A stretch of 64,000 nt of DNA from Citrus sinensis (GCF_022201045.2 NC_068556.1:20317501-20381500), one strand, 5' to 3'. Positions 1 through 12,531 are shown, counted from the first letter of the stretch. The notes: generated from the sequence alone by a model not told the origin. A program made the numbers and translations.

Positions 1-698
1 TACATGAAGTCAGCTATCCACTCCAGCTTTGTCTTTGTGCCCCGCCAAGCAATGGTTATGTCCCTTCGTCCTAGATGTGCTGACATTTCATCATTGGAAA
101 CTGCAATATACCCAATCCAATTTGCTGTGTGACTCCATGCATCAGGTCGGAGTGATCTCTGGAAAATGTTTGGGAGATTTATGTTGTATGTGGCATGAAT
201 GTAAGAGTTTACCTGATACCCATGCTGTGTCATGCCAAGACACTCAAAAAACTCACTTGGTGCATATTTACAACAGCCACAATACTTGGAGAATGGTTCA
301 AAATCGAAGGCATCATAACAAGCTTGTACCATTTCCCCATACCGTATTAGCTCAGATCGCAAGAGGGGATCCAGGGGGTCTAGCATACCATCCCAATCAT
401 CCACACCATGGATATCACGCCAAATGTCTGCTAACTTCCTCTCAGGTTCTTTAGGTATTGTAATTTCTTCATTATTGTCTTTTGCTTCCTTTATGTCAAG
501 CTCTGCTACAGTGCAGTAGTCTTCTTGGGACAAAGCAATAACTTCTCTACATTTTTGTTGTCTATCTTCTCTTCTTGCCAGCCTTCGAAATGGTACTTGA
601 CCTCCTGTAATTGGAGTTGGAACATGATACTTGAGTGGAAAGGTCTTTTGCATGTGTATGTTGTAGGGGAAGATTATTTTGGTTAGAGGGATAGCCAT
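1..698 (-). CDS. Phospholipase A1-Igamma-like class 3 lipase, 5' part only
   Basis: One open frame runs from ATG at 698 to the window edge (232 codons), so the 3' part is missing. An in-frame TAA precedes the ATG a few codons upstream, which supports this start. About 80 N-terminal residues, a possible plastid targeting region, are followed by IWRDIHGVDDWDGMLDPLDP and then LLRSELIRYGEMVQACYDAF. This is the conserved opening of the plant DAD1-like/PLA1-I lipases, which cleave sn-1 acyl chains of galactolipids and phospholipids in plastids. Near the edge lies ITIAWRGT, the strand and oxyanion-hole region. The catalytic GxSxG serine and the Asp and His would lie beyond the window. The family is recognised by these motifs. 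The Igamma subgroup is my inference. Confidence 0.88.
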   Translation of the reverse strand, partial: MAIPLTKIIFPYNIHMQKTFPLKYHVPTPITGGQVPFRRLARREDRQQKCREVIALSQEDYCTVAELDIKEAKDNNEEITIPKEPERKLADIWRDIHGVDDWDGMLDPLDPLLRSELIRYGEMVQACYDAFDFEPFSKYCGCCKYAPSEFFECLGMTQHGYQVNSYIHATYNINLPNIFQRSLRPDAWSHTANWIGYIAVSNDEMSAHLGRRDITIAWRGTKTKLEWIADFM

Positions 699-1900
699 TG
701 ATTTTTGTTTCAGAGCAGCTTAAGCTGGTGGTGGGAGTAATGAGATGAGTAGGCACGATTGGAGATTTAGGTGGGGAAGATAAAATGTTGTGTATAAGAT
801 ATCCAATGACTAATCATGAAGACTTGTATGTGAACTTGAAGCTAGATTTCATATCCATACTTCTTAATCATGAAGACTTTCGAGTATTTTATGGCTATAT
901 TTAACTACTTAGGAAAACAATTGTTATTCATTGTTTTGAGCTGGCACATTATTGTTGTGACATCTAAATGCCAGTTACTTTCATGCTGAAGTATACTTTC
1001 ATACTGAAGTAATTTTTGAGTTTTCTTAATTGAGGCATCAATTCTTGAATACAACATGCTGTTTTATTTTTTCAGTAAAAGAGTAGCTGTTTGAGTTGTT
1101 CAAACTTTTACTTTTTATTTTAGTTATTAGGTCTTGTTTTACCAAGTTCCCATGTCACTCTTAATGATTTAGTTGCTAGAGACAAAAAAAATGCAGGTGT
1201 TTTCTATCTCTCTGTCTTTGAGAATTGTTTTTATTTTTTATTTTCTTTTTTATTATTATTATTTTTTTTTTTTTTGGGTACTCGTAGAGACTGATAAAGC
1301 TCTTTAAACTAACAACACATCAAACTTATATTAGAATATTTCTACCCAAACTGGTTTCTTTTCCCATGTCTGGAGATTATTTGAATACCCGAAACAAAGT
1401 TAGATCCAGTATCCAAATAAAAATTCTATTGTACCACATAATTAGGTTAAGGGGAGACTTTTAAAGTTTAATTGCCTTGATGAAGTCTTTGAATTTCACT
1501 GGTTCCTTGTATAACAATGTAGAGTATTTTCTTGGTAGTCTTCGGCATGTCCAACAGATGACGAAGACAAGCTTGGCGCCTTATTGGTCAACTTTGATAC
1601 TGAGTTGACTTTGGTTTGAGTAAAGCCATGATTGAATACGAATTTAGAGTTGATTTTTTTCCCCAATAATTATTCTCTCTTTTGGGCCAAATCAAACGGC
1701 GAGTTCTCACTGTTATTCTCCAGCTTGCTTGCGAATCCAGTTGTGTGAGATGCAAGATGAGACATGCTTTTCTAGCTCGTGCAAATAAAATGATGCAAGT
1801 GCATGCTTTATAAAGTTGAAACTACCAAAGTTTTGGGCTTTGTATGGGCCCGTCTACGTCTTCGAATAATCGGCGATTGTGATGTCGATTTTATTAATAA
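699..1900. other. Intergenic, upstream of the lipase gene
   Basis: AT-rich sequence that should hold the promoter and 5' leader of the minus-strand lipase gene. It contains a T-rich run near 1253-1275. No open frame with recognisable coding character was seen. Confidence 0.5.
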
Positions 1901-2111
1901 GAGTAATGATACAGTCACAAACTCTTGTACAAACTTATTTTGTACAAACTGATATGGCATGATAAGATTGATTGAATTAAATATCACTTGGCCTACATGA
2001 TTTGTTTTTATTAATTTATATTTTCATTTAACCAATGAATTAATACCACGTCAGTTTGTACAAAATAAATTTATATAAGAATTTGTGGCTGTATCATTAC
2101 TCTATTAATAA
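1892..2111. mobile_element. Mutator-type MITE, 202 bp, with 9-bp target duplication
   Basis: The element at 1901-2102 starts GAGTAATGATACAG and ends with its near-exact inverse, CTGTATCATTACTC. The inverted arms continue for about 55 bp with few mismatches. It is flanked by the perfect direct repeat TATTAATAA at 1892-1900 and 2103-2111. A 9-bp duplication suggests mobilisation by a Mutator-like transposase. It has no coding capacity. Confidence 0.85.
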
Positions 2112-3807
2112 AACTCATTGACGAAATTAACATTGATTTTAAGACTCCACAAGGCAAATCTAGGATTCATCAAATTGCAAGCCTTTTAACACTGGCGGAA
2201 AAATATCCTATAAAAATAAGATGCTAGAGAAAATTCTTAAATAGTTTATTTTAACCTCTCATTTTTTCACCAGCAAATTGAACTGGGGTTAAAAGAAAAG
2301 AACAGAAGAACCGTCGACGCTTAATCTTTACAAGACGTGAGGTGTAAAAAGTTCTCATTTTTATTGTATTTCTCAAAAAGGTCAAAAAGTGTAAATACGG
2401 AAGGAAGGGGTTTAGTAAGTTTTGAGGGGTTTTAATGGAACAACTCCCAAGTCATATCCGAGTTGGGCATCAACAAATTTTTCGGCATCAACAATTAATG
2501 ATTTCAGTAGACACTTGTGACCGGTAATGAAGAGTCTTTCTTTCTTTCTTTCTTGCTTTCTTTTTTCTTTTCTTTTTGTAACTAATCGTTGTCAATTAAA
2601 ATCATCTTAACTTCTAAATAAAGTTAAAAGTGTTTACCGAATACATACAAGCAACAACAGTGCTTCTAAAACACAAATCATACAATGGGAAATATCAAAA
2701 TGGACAGCCGTAGACTCTTTTGGACGAAACAGAGCACTACAAATTAAATTCAATCATGGTGGGAACATGATCACTGAATTGATACACAGCTCACATGCAA
2801 TGGAAAGCATCTAATGGAGACAATATTACTGACTTTTCGTTTGATAATTACAATGAGATATTGCCATCATCCCCTTCCTAACCCCATAGAGCTAGGTTTA
2901 TTTATTAAAAACAAAACTGGTTACCTTCCTCGATCATTCCAATGCGTATATTAATCTATTTGTTAATTATAATATGAAGTCCCCAAGTTGTGAATATAAT
3001 TTACCTTCATTAAATATGGAACATGAGGCTGCCACACCACAAGATCCGAGAAAAAAACTATAAATATTATGCATAAAAAGAAAAGAAAGAGGCCGGGGTA
3101 TTGGGCATTATATAATTATTAATTGATTTGGCCTAAATTAAATGTTAGTGATCCCATAAAATTGATATTAAAAATTCCAACCACATTCACTCAACACCCT
3201 ACATTCACCAGTCAATTTTGAAATTTAACTTTGCTTATCCCAATCCCAATTTCGTAAACCAATGGCCATGAATGCAGGCCCCATCGACATGCACATGGCC
3301 TTGTTCCCCATCGAAATTAATAATAACAAGCAATAAGAAGCCTGTGATTATTATATTAATTGAGATTAATAGTACATGAATATGAAGAATCTTTCCCGGG
3401 GGAGAAAAAAAAAAAAAAAACAGGTAGCATTAATTAAAGTTTCAAAGGAATAAAACACACAACAACTATGACAGCAAAGGCAACTACAAATAACAAAAGT
3501 AGGTGATTTACTAAAACAAGAAAATTAGACGCTTCTGCCATTGAGCCATAAACAAGCCAGACAATAGGTTTGAGTTAATTGCTTCTTGTCCATTACAAGT
3601 GTCTAGACCTTTTTCGCATATTCTATATACGATCAAATAAAAATACAGACAATGAAACGCATCCACAGAAACACCCAAAGCTTGTTCAAACAATAATCTT
3701 GTGCAGGAGCCCATAAAATAGCTTAATTTTCCCTTTTGGTTTGTCTTTTGAGGACATGATGGATGACACCTTCAACAAGACCAACAAAGCCACGCATATA
3801 TATTACT
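2112..3807. other. Intergenic, between the MITE and the Aux/IAA 3' end
   Basis: AT-rich, with a CTTT-rich microsatellite at about 2536-2575 and a poly-A run at 3403-3420. The stretch just below 3808 should be the 3' UTR of the minus-strand Aux/IAA gene. No further gene was seen. Confidence 0.5.
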
Positions 3808-5075
3808 TTAGGTTCTGCTCTTGCACTTCTCCATTGCTCTTGGGGCTGAAAAATGATTCAATTAAATTTAATTTAGATGTTAGATGATCTTTTGCAATTA
3901 AGTTCGAGAATATATATCATTCAGGAAATTGTGTAAAAAAAAAAACGAAAACAAAAGAAAACATACCAAGCCCAATTGCTTCTGATCCTTTCATTATGCG
4001 CATACGCTTGCATGAATCAACAAACATCCTGTAAAGATCAAAGAATTTTGAAGGGTAAGTGACAACTTTATTTCATTACCCAGAAAGCTGCATAATAATA
4101 TAATATTGAAAATAAGGAAATTTTCGTTGTTTGTTCAAGTAGTGCCAGCGTAGCAAGCTCTTTCTGCTGGATGATTATGTCCAATTATATCATGCTTTTT
4201 TTTTTTAATTTGCAAATATAATGCTTGTTAATTAATTTTAGGGTTTCTAGAGGAATAATAATAATAAACAAATAAAAACTTACTCCCAAGGAACATCACC
4301 CACGAGCATCCAGTCGCCATCCTTGTCTTCATAGGTTGGCACATAATCAGAGCTGTTTAAAAGATCCATCAACTTGCTCTCGTTCATAAAATCAATCATT
4401 CCTTGTGATCCATAATTACCTACAATTCACATATATATAACAAATTAACTAATGAATTTATAAAGATAATTAACATTACAAATTATATTGCATGCAACAA
4501 AAACTTACCCATGGTGAAGGAACTGAACATCTTGGCCAATGCATCAGAAAGCTCTTGGTAACTCTTATACGTCTTCAAATCCACTTTGCGAAGATATGGA
4601 GCCCCGTCCATGCAAACCTTCACAAATGCTGCCGTTTCAGCCATAGCATTCTTCCTATAGGATCGCACTGGTGGCCACCCCACAACTTGTGCCCTAAAAT
4701 TAATCCAAATACATAGACATAATTTCGCTACACATTAGTTTATAATTTAACAATACCATATATAATATGGATAACAATAATATGAAAAATCACTTACTTA
4801 TTGGCGGATGGCTTTGCGGGATCCTTATCATGATTCTTGTTGTTGGAAGGAGGATTCTTGAAATTTTCATTCAGATCCACTGACGATTCCTTAGACTGAA
4901 GATTGAGTTTCAAATCAATTACGGCAGTCTCACAGAAGCCTCTTTTGTTGCTAGCCTTTGGAGTTGGAGTTAATTCTAACGCAGCAGCTTCATCTTTTTT
5001 GTTGTTGCCACCGCCGGGCAATCCAAGGCAAAGTTCAGTCTCTTTGAAGTCCATTTTCAGGCCAATAGCTTCCAT
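3808..5075 (-). CDS. IAA14: Aux/IAA auxin-response repressor, IAA14/IAA7/IAA17 type
   Basis: Five exons in transcript order: 4798-5075, 4509-4693, 4284-4419, 3967-4028 and 3808-3845. All have GT-AG borders and phases close, giving 232 residues, the usual length for this clade. Domain I is [10 protein letters not shown] (LxLxL motif that recruits TOPLESS). A KR pair (SNKRGF) follows. The domain II degron is [10 protein letters not shown], which binds TIR1/AFB receptors in the presence of auxin. The PB1 domain (III/IV) runs from [18 protein letters not shown] through [16 protein letters not shown] and ends [19 protein letters not shown]. The last part fits IAA14/IAA7/IAA17. The protein should act in the nucleus by holding ARF activators in check. 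The 5' leader carries a GAAA repeat. It is head to head with the IAA4-like gene at 27869. The exact orthologue within the clade is inferred. Confidence 0.95.
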
Positions 5076-5115
5076 TCAAATTATCAAACAACTCCTTTAC
5101 AGATTTTCTTTTTCG

Positions 5116-5116
<1 letters not shown>

Positions 5117-5146
<30 letters not shown>

Positions 5147-5155
5147 TTCTTCTTG
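5117..5155. repeat. TTTC microsatellite in the Aux/IAA 5' leader
   Basis: About seven TTTC units followed by a CTT-rich stretch. On the gene's own strand this is a GAAA-rich tract about 45-80 bases upstream of the ATG at 5075, so it is probably within the 5' UTR. Such tracts vary in length between alleles. Confidence 0.8.
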
Positions 5156-5727
5156 TAGTTATGTTGTTGCGCTGCAAGAGAAAGAGATCAGAGACCCCAA
5201 TAATTAATATAACTGTGGGCTGTTGTGTTATCAGCTGCATGTGTATGCCGATGTCGTATCAATGTATCTGATTTATGATATGTCTGACACGTGGAAACAC
5301 TTGGGGACGTTAATTTTGGAAGCTCTTACCAACCTGACGACGTTAGGAACGTGATTGGGTGTTTAGATTTCTCTAAAGGCTTGTGGCTATTTAGGAGCTA
5401 TTTCATTGCTCTTGAGTACTTTATACTGTTCCCTCTTAGTCAAACAGCACATGCAAACCACTACACTAGGGCTGTGTTAAAACGTAATTAAGCACCTATT
5501 AATGCATTAGTCAAAATTTCATTATCGTTTAGTGTAGTTTTAAGTTTCTATATATCCAGTCGACTTTGGGGCTCTATATATTCCAATAGTTTGTCTTAAT
5601 AACTCATCACATTCCTTTAGTCTGTAAAATACCTCCTCACGCCATTGCCCCTCGATTTTTACTCAATTTGGTACACTTCTGTAACCCACAATGGTGTTTT
5701 CCAAAATTTTATCAGTTATTTGAATTG
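5156..5727. promoter_or_regulatory. Upstream region of the IAA14-like gene
   Basis: Contains a G-box, ACACGTGG, near 5285-5292. A possible TATA element on the minus strand (GTATAAAG) lies around 5419-5428, and another TATATA is near 5574. The true start site cannot be fixed from sequence alone. Confidence 0.35.
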
Positions 5728-5938
5728 GATGATATTATGCTTATTTAGTTAGCATACTTAGTTTGTATTTTATCTGATGTGTCATCAGTAGAAATTTACT
5801 ATTTAAATTAAAAATTGTAAGACTTAATAATTATCTATCAATTGAACTAATCAGAGAGTGTCACATTATTTACCACATTAGTTAAGAATTGAGATAGAAA
5901 TTAAGTATTCCAACTAAGTAAGTATAACATTATTTATA
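5728..5938. mobile_element. Probable MITE with degenerate inverted arms
   Basis: The left arm (about 5729-5762), with ATTATGCTTATTTAGTTAGC, is an approximate inverse of the right arm (about 5903-5938), read on the minus strand as GTTATACTTACTTAGTTGG. The arms are about 30 bp with several mismatches, and no clear target duplication was found. It lies in the upstream region of the IAA14-like gene. Confidence 0.5.
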
Positions 5939-8900
5939 TGAATTATCTAAATTCATTAGGGATAAACAAATCAAATTATGTAAAAAGTTGAGAAATGATG
6001 TGTTCATATTTTTAACAAACAATAAGAATGTAATGTGTTATTAAACCAAATTATAAAGATGCCAAGAGCATTCAGCCACTTACCCTCGACTTTGGATACT
6101 GTCTTTTTAATGTTTAAGCGTTTATACTTTTGTATTGGGAGAATTAATACTTTCATCATCTTACAGTTTCTTTGAGTTTTACCATTTACCCTCAATAGCT
6201 TTCATAATATTTTTTTATCTCTTGACAACAAATTTTGCCCAAAAAAAAATTATTGTTTTGTGGTTAAAATGAAATTTTCATGAAAGTTTTAACATTGAAG
6301 GTAACAAAGCATTATGAGAATTTAAAGGACAAGTGATAATCTTAAAAGGTGTAGGAGATAAGTGTCAAACTCACTTAATTCCATTTTTATCAATTTTACT
6401 TTATCATTATTGTTTCTTTTCTTTTCTGGCAATCTTTCATTTCAATCAATTGATGGGGTCCGTTTGGGCAATTTGGGAAGCAGATGCACTTAGCACGAAC
6501 TACATCATGTACTAGTAATTGTATGCATGAATTTGTTCATTATTTATAATGATTTGATTCTTCCAGGAACCATCATCCACTTACGCACAAACTCACATGA
6601 ACCAATAATTCACCCAATATAAAGCCTATTAATTGATTGACTGATCAGCTGTGCATCCCCATTGTAAAAATGAAATTAAACTAATAAATCACCCCTTACA
6701 AGTTAAAAATATTATCAACGACAAAGATTGATTCTTGAAGATAAGAGTCTTTGAAAATTGCAATTTAGAGCAAGATTGAGGCTAATTATGAGTAGCAATT
6801 CCCCTGCAGGACACATAAACATCAAAGAGAGAAGTAGTGATCAACATCACTCATTCTAAAATTTTATGAGGGCATGCATATGGTGATGACTTAGAGACAA
6901 GTCACATCCCTACAATAAGGAAACATCCCCAACCCTAGCTGTGTCCTTGCCCTGTCACCATCCCTCAACCCCATTCTTGCTTGTTTCTTTCTAACCTAAC
7001 CTCTCTATTCATAATTATCCAATCTCATTTGTTTTCGAGCTCCTTCAGCCACATCTTCTCTTTTAACAAACTCATCGGTCATCCCCTATAAGAAACACAC
7101 CCTTTTTGATCTTTTAAGCTTTTGGTGAAGTCCATTTCATATGAAAATACAAGAAACCCTATTTTCTCCATTTGGATGAATATGCACCCATTATAATTAT
7201 ATTAACCCTTTTATCTACTTATAGGCAAACTGACCGCCAATATATACCTTTTCATTTTTCACAATGAAGTGACCTAGCTTAGCCTTAGCCAGGCAAGAGG
7301 ATTTTTTTTTAAGTGGTCCTGATCATGCCACAGAAGGTGAATCAAAATACCAAGCACATCCAGGTGGCAATGTGGTTATTTTCTGGCCACAGCATTTCAC
7401 ATGTTCGTATCAGAATTCAGAAGTGTACAAGCTAGATCATTTTTGCTGATCATGATCAGAGGAGAAAATCAATATCATACCTACCTTCTTCTTCTTCTTT
7501 TTAATATCTTCTCTTTTATACTTTACAGGGCTAGCTGCCATGTTTCTGATGTGGTCCTGTACAAGTATCTTATATAAGCCCATTGATATTTTTTAGAGGG
7601 TTCCTTTGGTCTGAGTACTCATTGTTTCCACATAGGAACTTAAATACTAGAAGTTTAAATAATGCATCACTTGAGCCCTTTGTAGTTACAGTTTGTTTCA
7701 TTTCAGTCCTTGAGTAAGTTTGGCTGTCAGGGTGAGTTGGTGAAAAATCTTTTAACAAAAACGTTAAAATGAAATTTTGGATTAAGATTCTCTGCTAATA
7801 TGAATTTCTCCCAAGTAAAAATCCATGTGTTGATTGGTGGTTAATAAATTTAAAATATGGAGAAGTTAAATCATATCCATATCCTATTACTACATGACAT
7901 ATGGCATGAGATTGTTAAAAGTTTAGAAGTGCTTAGATCAAAAAAAGATCATAATCTATGAAATTATATATTCGCCTACATATAAATCTATGTAGTGACT
8001 TAATGTTGTTTTTTTTCTCATCTAGTAATTTATTTTCTTAGTTATGTTAGAAATTTGACAGTTATTTAAGCAATCAAAACGCTTCATGTTTCTTTCTTTT
8101 ATCACATTTATTCTCACCTTAACACACAGTCTCACCAATTTCAAATAATCTTCTGATTATTAATTACATTTATTTGCACTCTCAATTAATGTAAAATATT
8201 TCTCAAACAATCACATAAGTCTCCTCACTCTCAACATCCTTTTTTACCTTTAACATTTTCATAAATCAATTTTTCATGGTCGTTCCATAACCGCATGGCT
8301 CCTTTTAGAGAAATATAGGTGTACTACAATTACTTGATTAAAAAAAGTAACGTTATCACTTGCATTTATTAATACTTTAAACCATTTGATAATTCATACG
8401 CGTTACATATGCATTTCAATGTTAAGAGACAATACCAATTTAATTAGACTAAAAAGCTCTTATGTTGTTGTCTTCATTTACTGTCATATATGGTCAAAGA
8501 AGAAATTAGAAAACCTTAACTGATGCATTTTTAAAAATATCAAGGACTCAGATGAACATTTTTCTTCAAAATTTAAAGTGAACTTAGTAGTGCTTTTGAT
8601 ATATATTTGTCAAAGACTAAAAGAAAATCCGAAATATAACCGTAAAACTTATTTAAAGGCTTTAAAGTTTAACCCAAATAGACTATACTTGTAGTTCCAT
8701 AGTTGCTGGCCTGCTTTTTCTCTATGTTCTGGCATATCAAAGGATTAGATCTGAAATTGATCCCTTAGGATACTTTTGGAGCTCGAGCAGACATGTCATA
8801 TTAACTTACATTTCATTAATCAATTAACTACACAAATAATGATCACTAATCTAGTTTATTAACAAGCTAAAGCCGGTCCTACAAATGCAATATATGAGAA

Positions 8901-9505
8901 TCTTCCCTGCAATAATATTATTCCAAATGTTGGTAGAATTTGGGACAATTGGTACCATTGGTGGGGGCTGACCATAGCACCCTTTGCTTAGAAAGTCTAG
9001 TTTTAAAATTAAACTGCAACTTCGCAAAAACCTAACCCCTTTTGATTCATTATCTTTTTATTTTTCCTAACATACGCGGTTTTTATTATAATTTTCTAAT
9101 CATTAATTAATCTTTTCTTATCTAATATGCTTGCCAATATGAAAGATTTTGAAGTCAAATCATATTTTGTTTTATGGGTGGCAGCAGCTTGAGGTCATCA
9201 ATGACAAATGCTTAGGATCAAAAGTGATTGCAATGCGCGAATTACAACTATCAAGCTGAAATCAAAGAGGATACCGAATCATGTTAAGTGGCTGACAAGA
9301 GTATCAACTAACTTTTTAAAAAGAGATTAGATGAATCAGTTTCTTGGTTATATGCATACCTTCTTACCAAATAAGATCAAACATTGATAAAAGTGCTTTA
9401 CCTAATCTTTTGTTTTTTACTTTAATTTGTCTTTGAAAGAGTTTTATTAAAATTTGGCAGAATCAAGCGAAAGGTACATGTGGGTTCGTAAGAAAAGAGT
9501 ACAAA
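5939..9505. other. Long AT-rich intergenic stretch
   Basis: No gene was recognised. The open frames here are short and lack domain motifs. It lies between the two head-to-head Aux/IAA genes, so it may hold distal regulatory sequence. Confidence 0.5.
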
Positions 9506-10194
9506 ATAGTATCTTGGGAAAAATAGCAAAATGCTTGTTATTTCACTAAATTAACGGAAACCCCCTAAAGTTTTAGAATACCTTTAACTTTTGAGTGTCA
9601 GTTTCTTTTATTGATCTTATTATTTTACCCTTAGTAGTCGTTTGATGTTGGGAATATGAACCTCCTTTAATTATTTAATTAGTTGAATAATTTTTTTAAT
9701 CAAATGAATTGAAAATTTATGCGAAAAAAAATATTAGAAAAAGTAAGGGAATTGTCATCACTTTCCAATTAATTTCAAAATTTTCTGAATTAATTGAAGA
9801 ATTAAATGCAAAATAAATATACATAATTTTTGTTAGAATAATAAGTGTGTTGTGTAGTTTTAACTTTTTATTCTCCAAAAAAAATTTCTGTGCGTGTGTG
9901 TGTGCGTAATGTTAATTTTACATTAAATTTTTTAATAAATTCTGAAAAATTTAGAATTTATTAAAAATTGTAATAATTCCCTTTTTATAATTTTAAATTT
10001 TAAATTATAATTAACTAAATAATTTAAGGTATATATATTCTCAATATCAAACAACAATTTAAGGGTAAAACAGCAATATCAATAAAAAAATTTGACACTC
10101 ATGAGAATTTAAATATGTTTTAAAATATGAGAGGGGATTCAATTATTTTAGTCAAACAACTGAGGAATTTCACTTTTTTTCACCCATAGTATTT
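9506..10194. mobile_element. Mutator-type non-autonomous element, about 670 bp
   Basis: Arms of roughly 190 bp are inverted copies. The left arm has GTTTGATGTTGGGAATAT near 9641, and the right arm read on the minus strand has GTTTGATATTGAGAATAT. Both ends begin GGG followed by an A-rich stretch. The near-perfect 9-bp direct repeats ATAGTATCT (9506-9514) and ATAGTATTT (10186-10194) flank it. The internal sequence is AT-rich without coding capacity. Confidence 0.8.
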
Positions 10195-11072
10195 ATATTA
10201 TCAAAGCATTTAGCTGCCACGTTATTAAGAGATTGACTCCTAAAATGGAAATTGAGGATGTTGTTAGAAAAGGAAAAAGAGGATTTAAGGAGTAGCAAAT
10301 GACTGTTCTCGATTTGAGATGTATCTTAATAGAAAGAAAAATGACATTATAATTCATAAGAATTACTCAAGTATAATTATGTTTGGCATAACAGTCTCAC
10401 CCCACTAATGATATATTACATATGTTATTATACAATTTGGGGTGTCAATAACAAAAATGTTGAAGACAGAAAATTAGAAAATTTTAATGAATATTAGGGT
10501 AATTCAATTGATGATGATGTATTGAAAAAGTCATGATTTTTGAGGAATCAACCCCATGAAAATGCTATATACAAAACCCTGAAATAAATGATAAGATGAC
10601 ATATATCTTGGAATTGTTTGCAGGTGAAGAATAAATATGCAAGTAATGGTGTCAAATAATTTCAAAGTGGACGTCAAGGGTCACCATAATTAAAACTTAG
10701 ATTATATGCTGATTGGCGTATGGTATGTCCTCCGCAGCCATAAAGAGCAATTTTTAATACAACTACCAGACTAAAATCATGTTTTATGTATAGAATAATA
10801 ATTTCAATCTCAACAATAGAGTCACAGTTTAAGTTCCAAATGTCATATGTCATTTATTTATTGGATAGTGAACTTTATAATTGATGAAATTAATATTCTA
10901 CAATTAATAGATAAAAACCGCATCAGTTAGGACTCAATTGTTAGGATTCCTAATATTACTCTTATGTATGAGGTACTTCCTAGACCATGCATAAAAATTG
11001 TGATTTTTTTTTATTTTTTGGTGGATTTTAAATTTTTCATTGGACTTTAAGGCTAGATAAGTCCCCGTCATA
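10195..11072. other. Intergenic, no gene seen
   Basis: AT-rich sequence between two Mutator-type insertions. No coding frame, RNA gene or clear repeat was recognised. Confidence 0.5.
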
Positions 11073-12531
11073 ATTATAAAAGAGTGTTGATGTTTGTCCC
11101 GGGTCAAACCCCGAATATAAACAAAACGGTGTCGTTTTGTTTTGTTTTTTTCTTTTTTGCTTGTCCGTTTTCTTTTTTGCGTTGTTTTCTTTTTTTTTCT
11201 TTTTCGTTTCTTCGTTTCTTTTTCGTTTCTTCCATTCTTTTTCGTTTCTTCCATCCTCGACCGAGATCCACAGCAGAACGATATCCACAGCAGAACGCTT
11301 CATCCTCTTCGTCTTAAGTTGAACTGAAGAAATTGATTAACAAAGAACGTGCCCATTTAGTGAAGAACAAGACCAACAATAGCTGAGTTTCGACTGCGAA
11401 ATTTGTCCTTGAAAACTGAGTTTCGGCTACTAAGCTTAGTTTCGTCGGAACAAGACCAACAGCAGCTGCGAAGTTTCGGCAGACCAAGATTAACATTGTG
11501 CTTGAAAGCTTGAATTTTTGAAGCTTGAATTTTTTTTTTCAGTACTATCTTCTTTGCAGCATTTTGTTTTTTGATTTTTTTTAATTTTTCCCTGCATTTT
11601 TACAACGTTGTAACATTGTAACATTGAATTTATTTTTTCAGTTCTCATATTCTTGATTTGTCTCATTTCCATTCTCATGTTTTGAGCAATAAGACCCCGA
11701 AAAGGAAGCCTAAAGATGGGTTACATTTGGAGGAGTTGGTGGTTTCTCCGATGTCACCTGAATTATCGGAGGGGAAGAAGAGAAAAAGGAAGGACTATAG
11801 CGAAGAGATGAGTGGTGATGTTGTGGTGACAAGGTCTAACGTGAAAACGCGGAGTGGCAAAGTTGAGAATTTGAAGAAGATGAGGGTTTATTATAAGAAA
11901 GTGGTGTATGATGAGGGTGAATTTGAGGTGGGAGATGATGTATATGTGAAGAGGAGAGAGGATGCAAGCTCGGATGAAGAGGATCCTGAGGTGGAGGAGT
12001 GTAGGATTTGTTTTAGAGCAGGGAGGAATGTTATGCTTGAGTGTGATGATTGCTTAGGTGGGTTTCATTTGAAGTGCTTGAAGCCGCCGTTGAAGGAGGT
12101 TCCTGAAGGTGAATTGGTTTGTGAATTTTGCGAGGCGAGGAAATTGGGGAAAAGATTGAGTTGCCTAAGCCTCCGGAGGGGAAGAAGAGGGTGAGGACAA
12201 TGAGGGAGAAGCTCCTTTTGAGTGATTTGTGGGCTGCTAACATTCAAAGGTTTGGTCTCTTTTTAGAATTTCATTGTTGTGGTTGTTATGATTTGGTTTG
12301 ATTGTGGATTTTTATTTTGCTGATGGATTGCAATATGTGGAACGAGGTGGATGGGAACTATTGGTGTCGCGTGTGCTGATATATGATTCCTAAAGAGACT
12401 GCTACTGGAAGACAACCGCATAATTTTCCTTTGCGTTTTGGAGAAGAAAAAAAAAACAAACAAACAAAACGACGTTGTTTTGTTTATATTCGGGATTTGA
12501 CCCGGGGCAAACATCATTTTCCTTTATAAAA
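11073..12531. mobile_element. Pack-MULE carrying a captured ORC1 fragment
   Basis: The element runs from 11082 to 12522 (1441 bp). Inverted ends of about 55 bp match: the left has TGATGTTTGTCCCGGGTCAA, and the right on the minus strand has TGATGTTTGCCCCGGGTCAA. The match continues through CCCGAATATAAACAAAAC. The candidate 9-bp target duplications are ATTATAAAA (11073-11081) and TTTATAAAA (12523-12531), one mismatch. There is no transposase inside. The cargo is the ORC1 pseudogene at 11640-12435. The element ends 102 bp before the large MULE begins. Confidence 0.82.
11640..12435 (+). pseudogene. ORC1: Captured ORC1 fragment (acidic region, part of BAH, PHD finger)
   Basis: The open frame from 11658 contains VVYDEGEFEVGDDVYVKRRE, then a C4HC3 PHD finger starting ECRICFRAGRNVMLECDDC and ending VPEGELVCEFC. 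This matches the N-terminal half of plant origin recognition complex subunit 1, which reads histone H3 and loads at replication origins. A one-base frameshift near 12150 throws the annotated frame out. The correct frame resumes with LPKPPEGKKRVRTMREKLLL to about 12249. An intron remnant (about 12250-12335) follows, then WNEVDGNYWCRV, a stop and YMIPKETATGRQPHN. The retained intron shows it was copied from genomic DNA, not mRNA. There is no AAA+ ATPase domain, so it cannot make a working ORC1. Confidence 0.85.

Noticed and set aside
29..454. 141-codon plus-strand frame
   Set aside because: It is antisense to the lipase exon, whose minus-strand frame has clear family motifs.
4903..5271. 122-codon plus-strand frame
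   Set aside because: Antisense to exon 1 and the leader of the IAA14-like gene, with a Phe/Ser run from the TTTC repeat.
10934..11327. Lys/Arg-rich and Phe-rich frames on both strands
   Set aside because: Translation of a T/C-rich tract in the Pack-MULE left end. The composition alone explains them.
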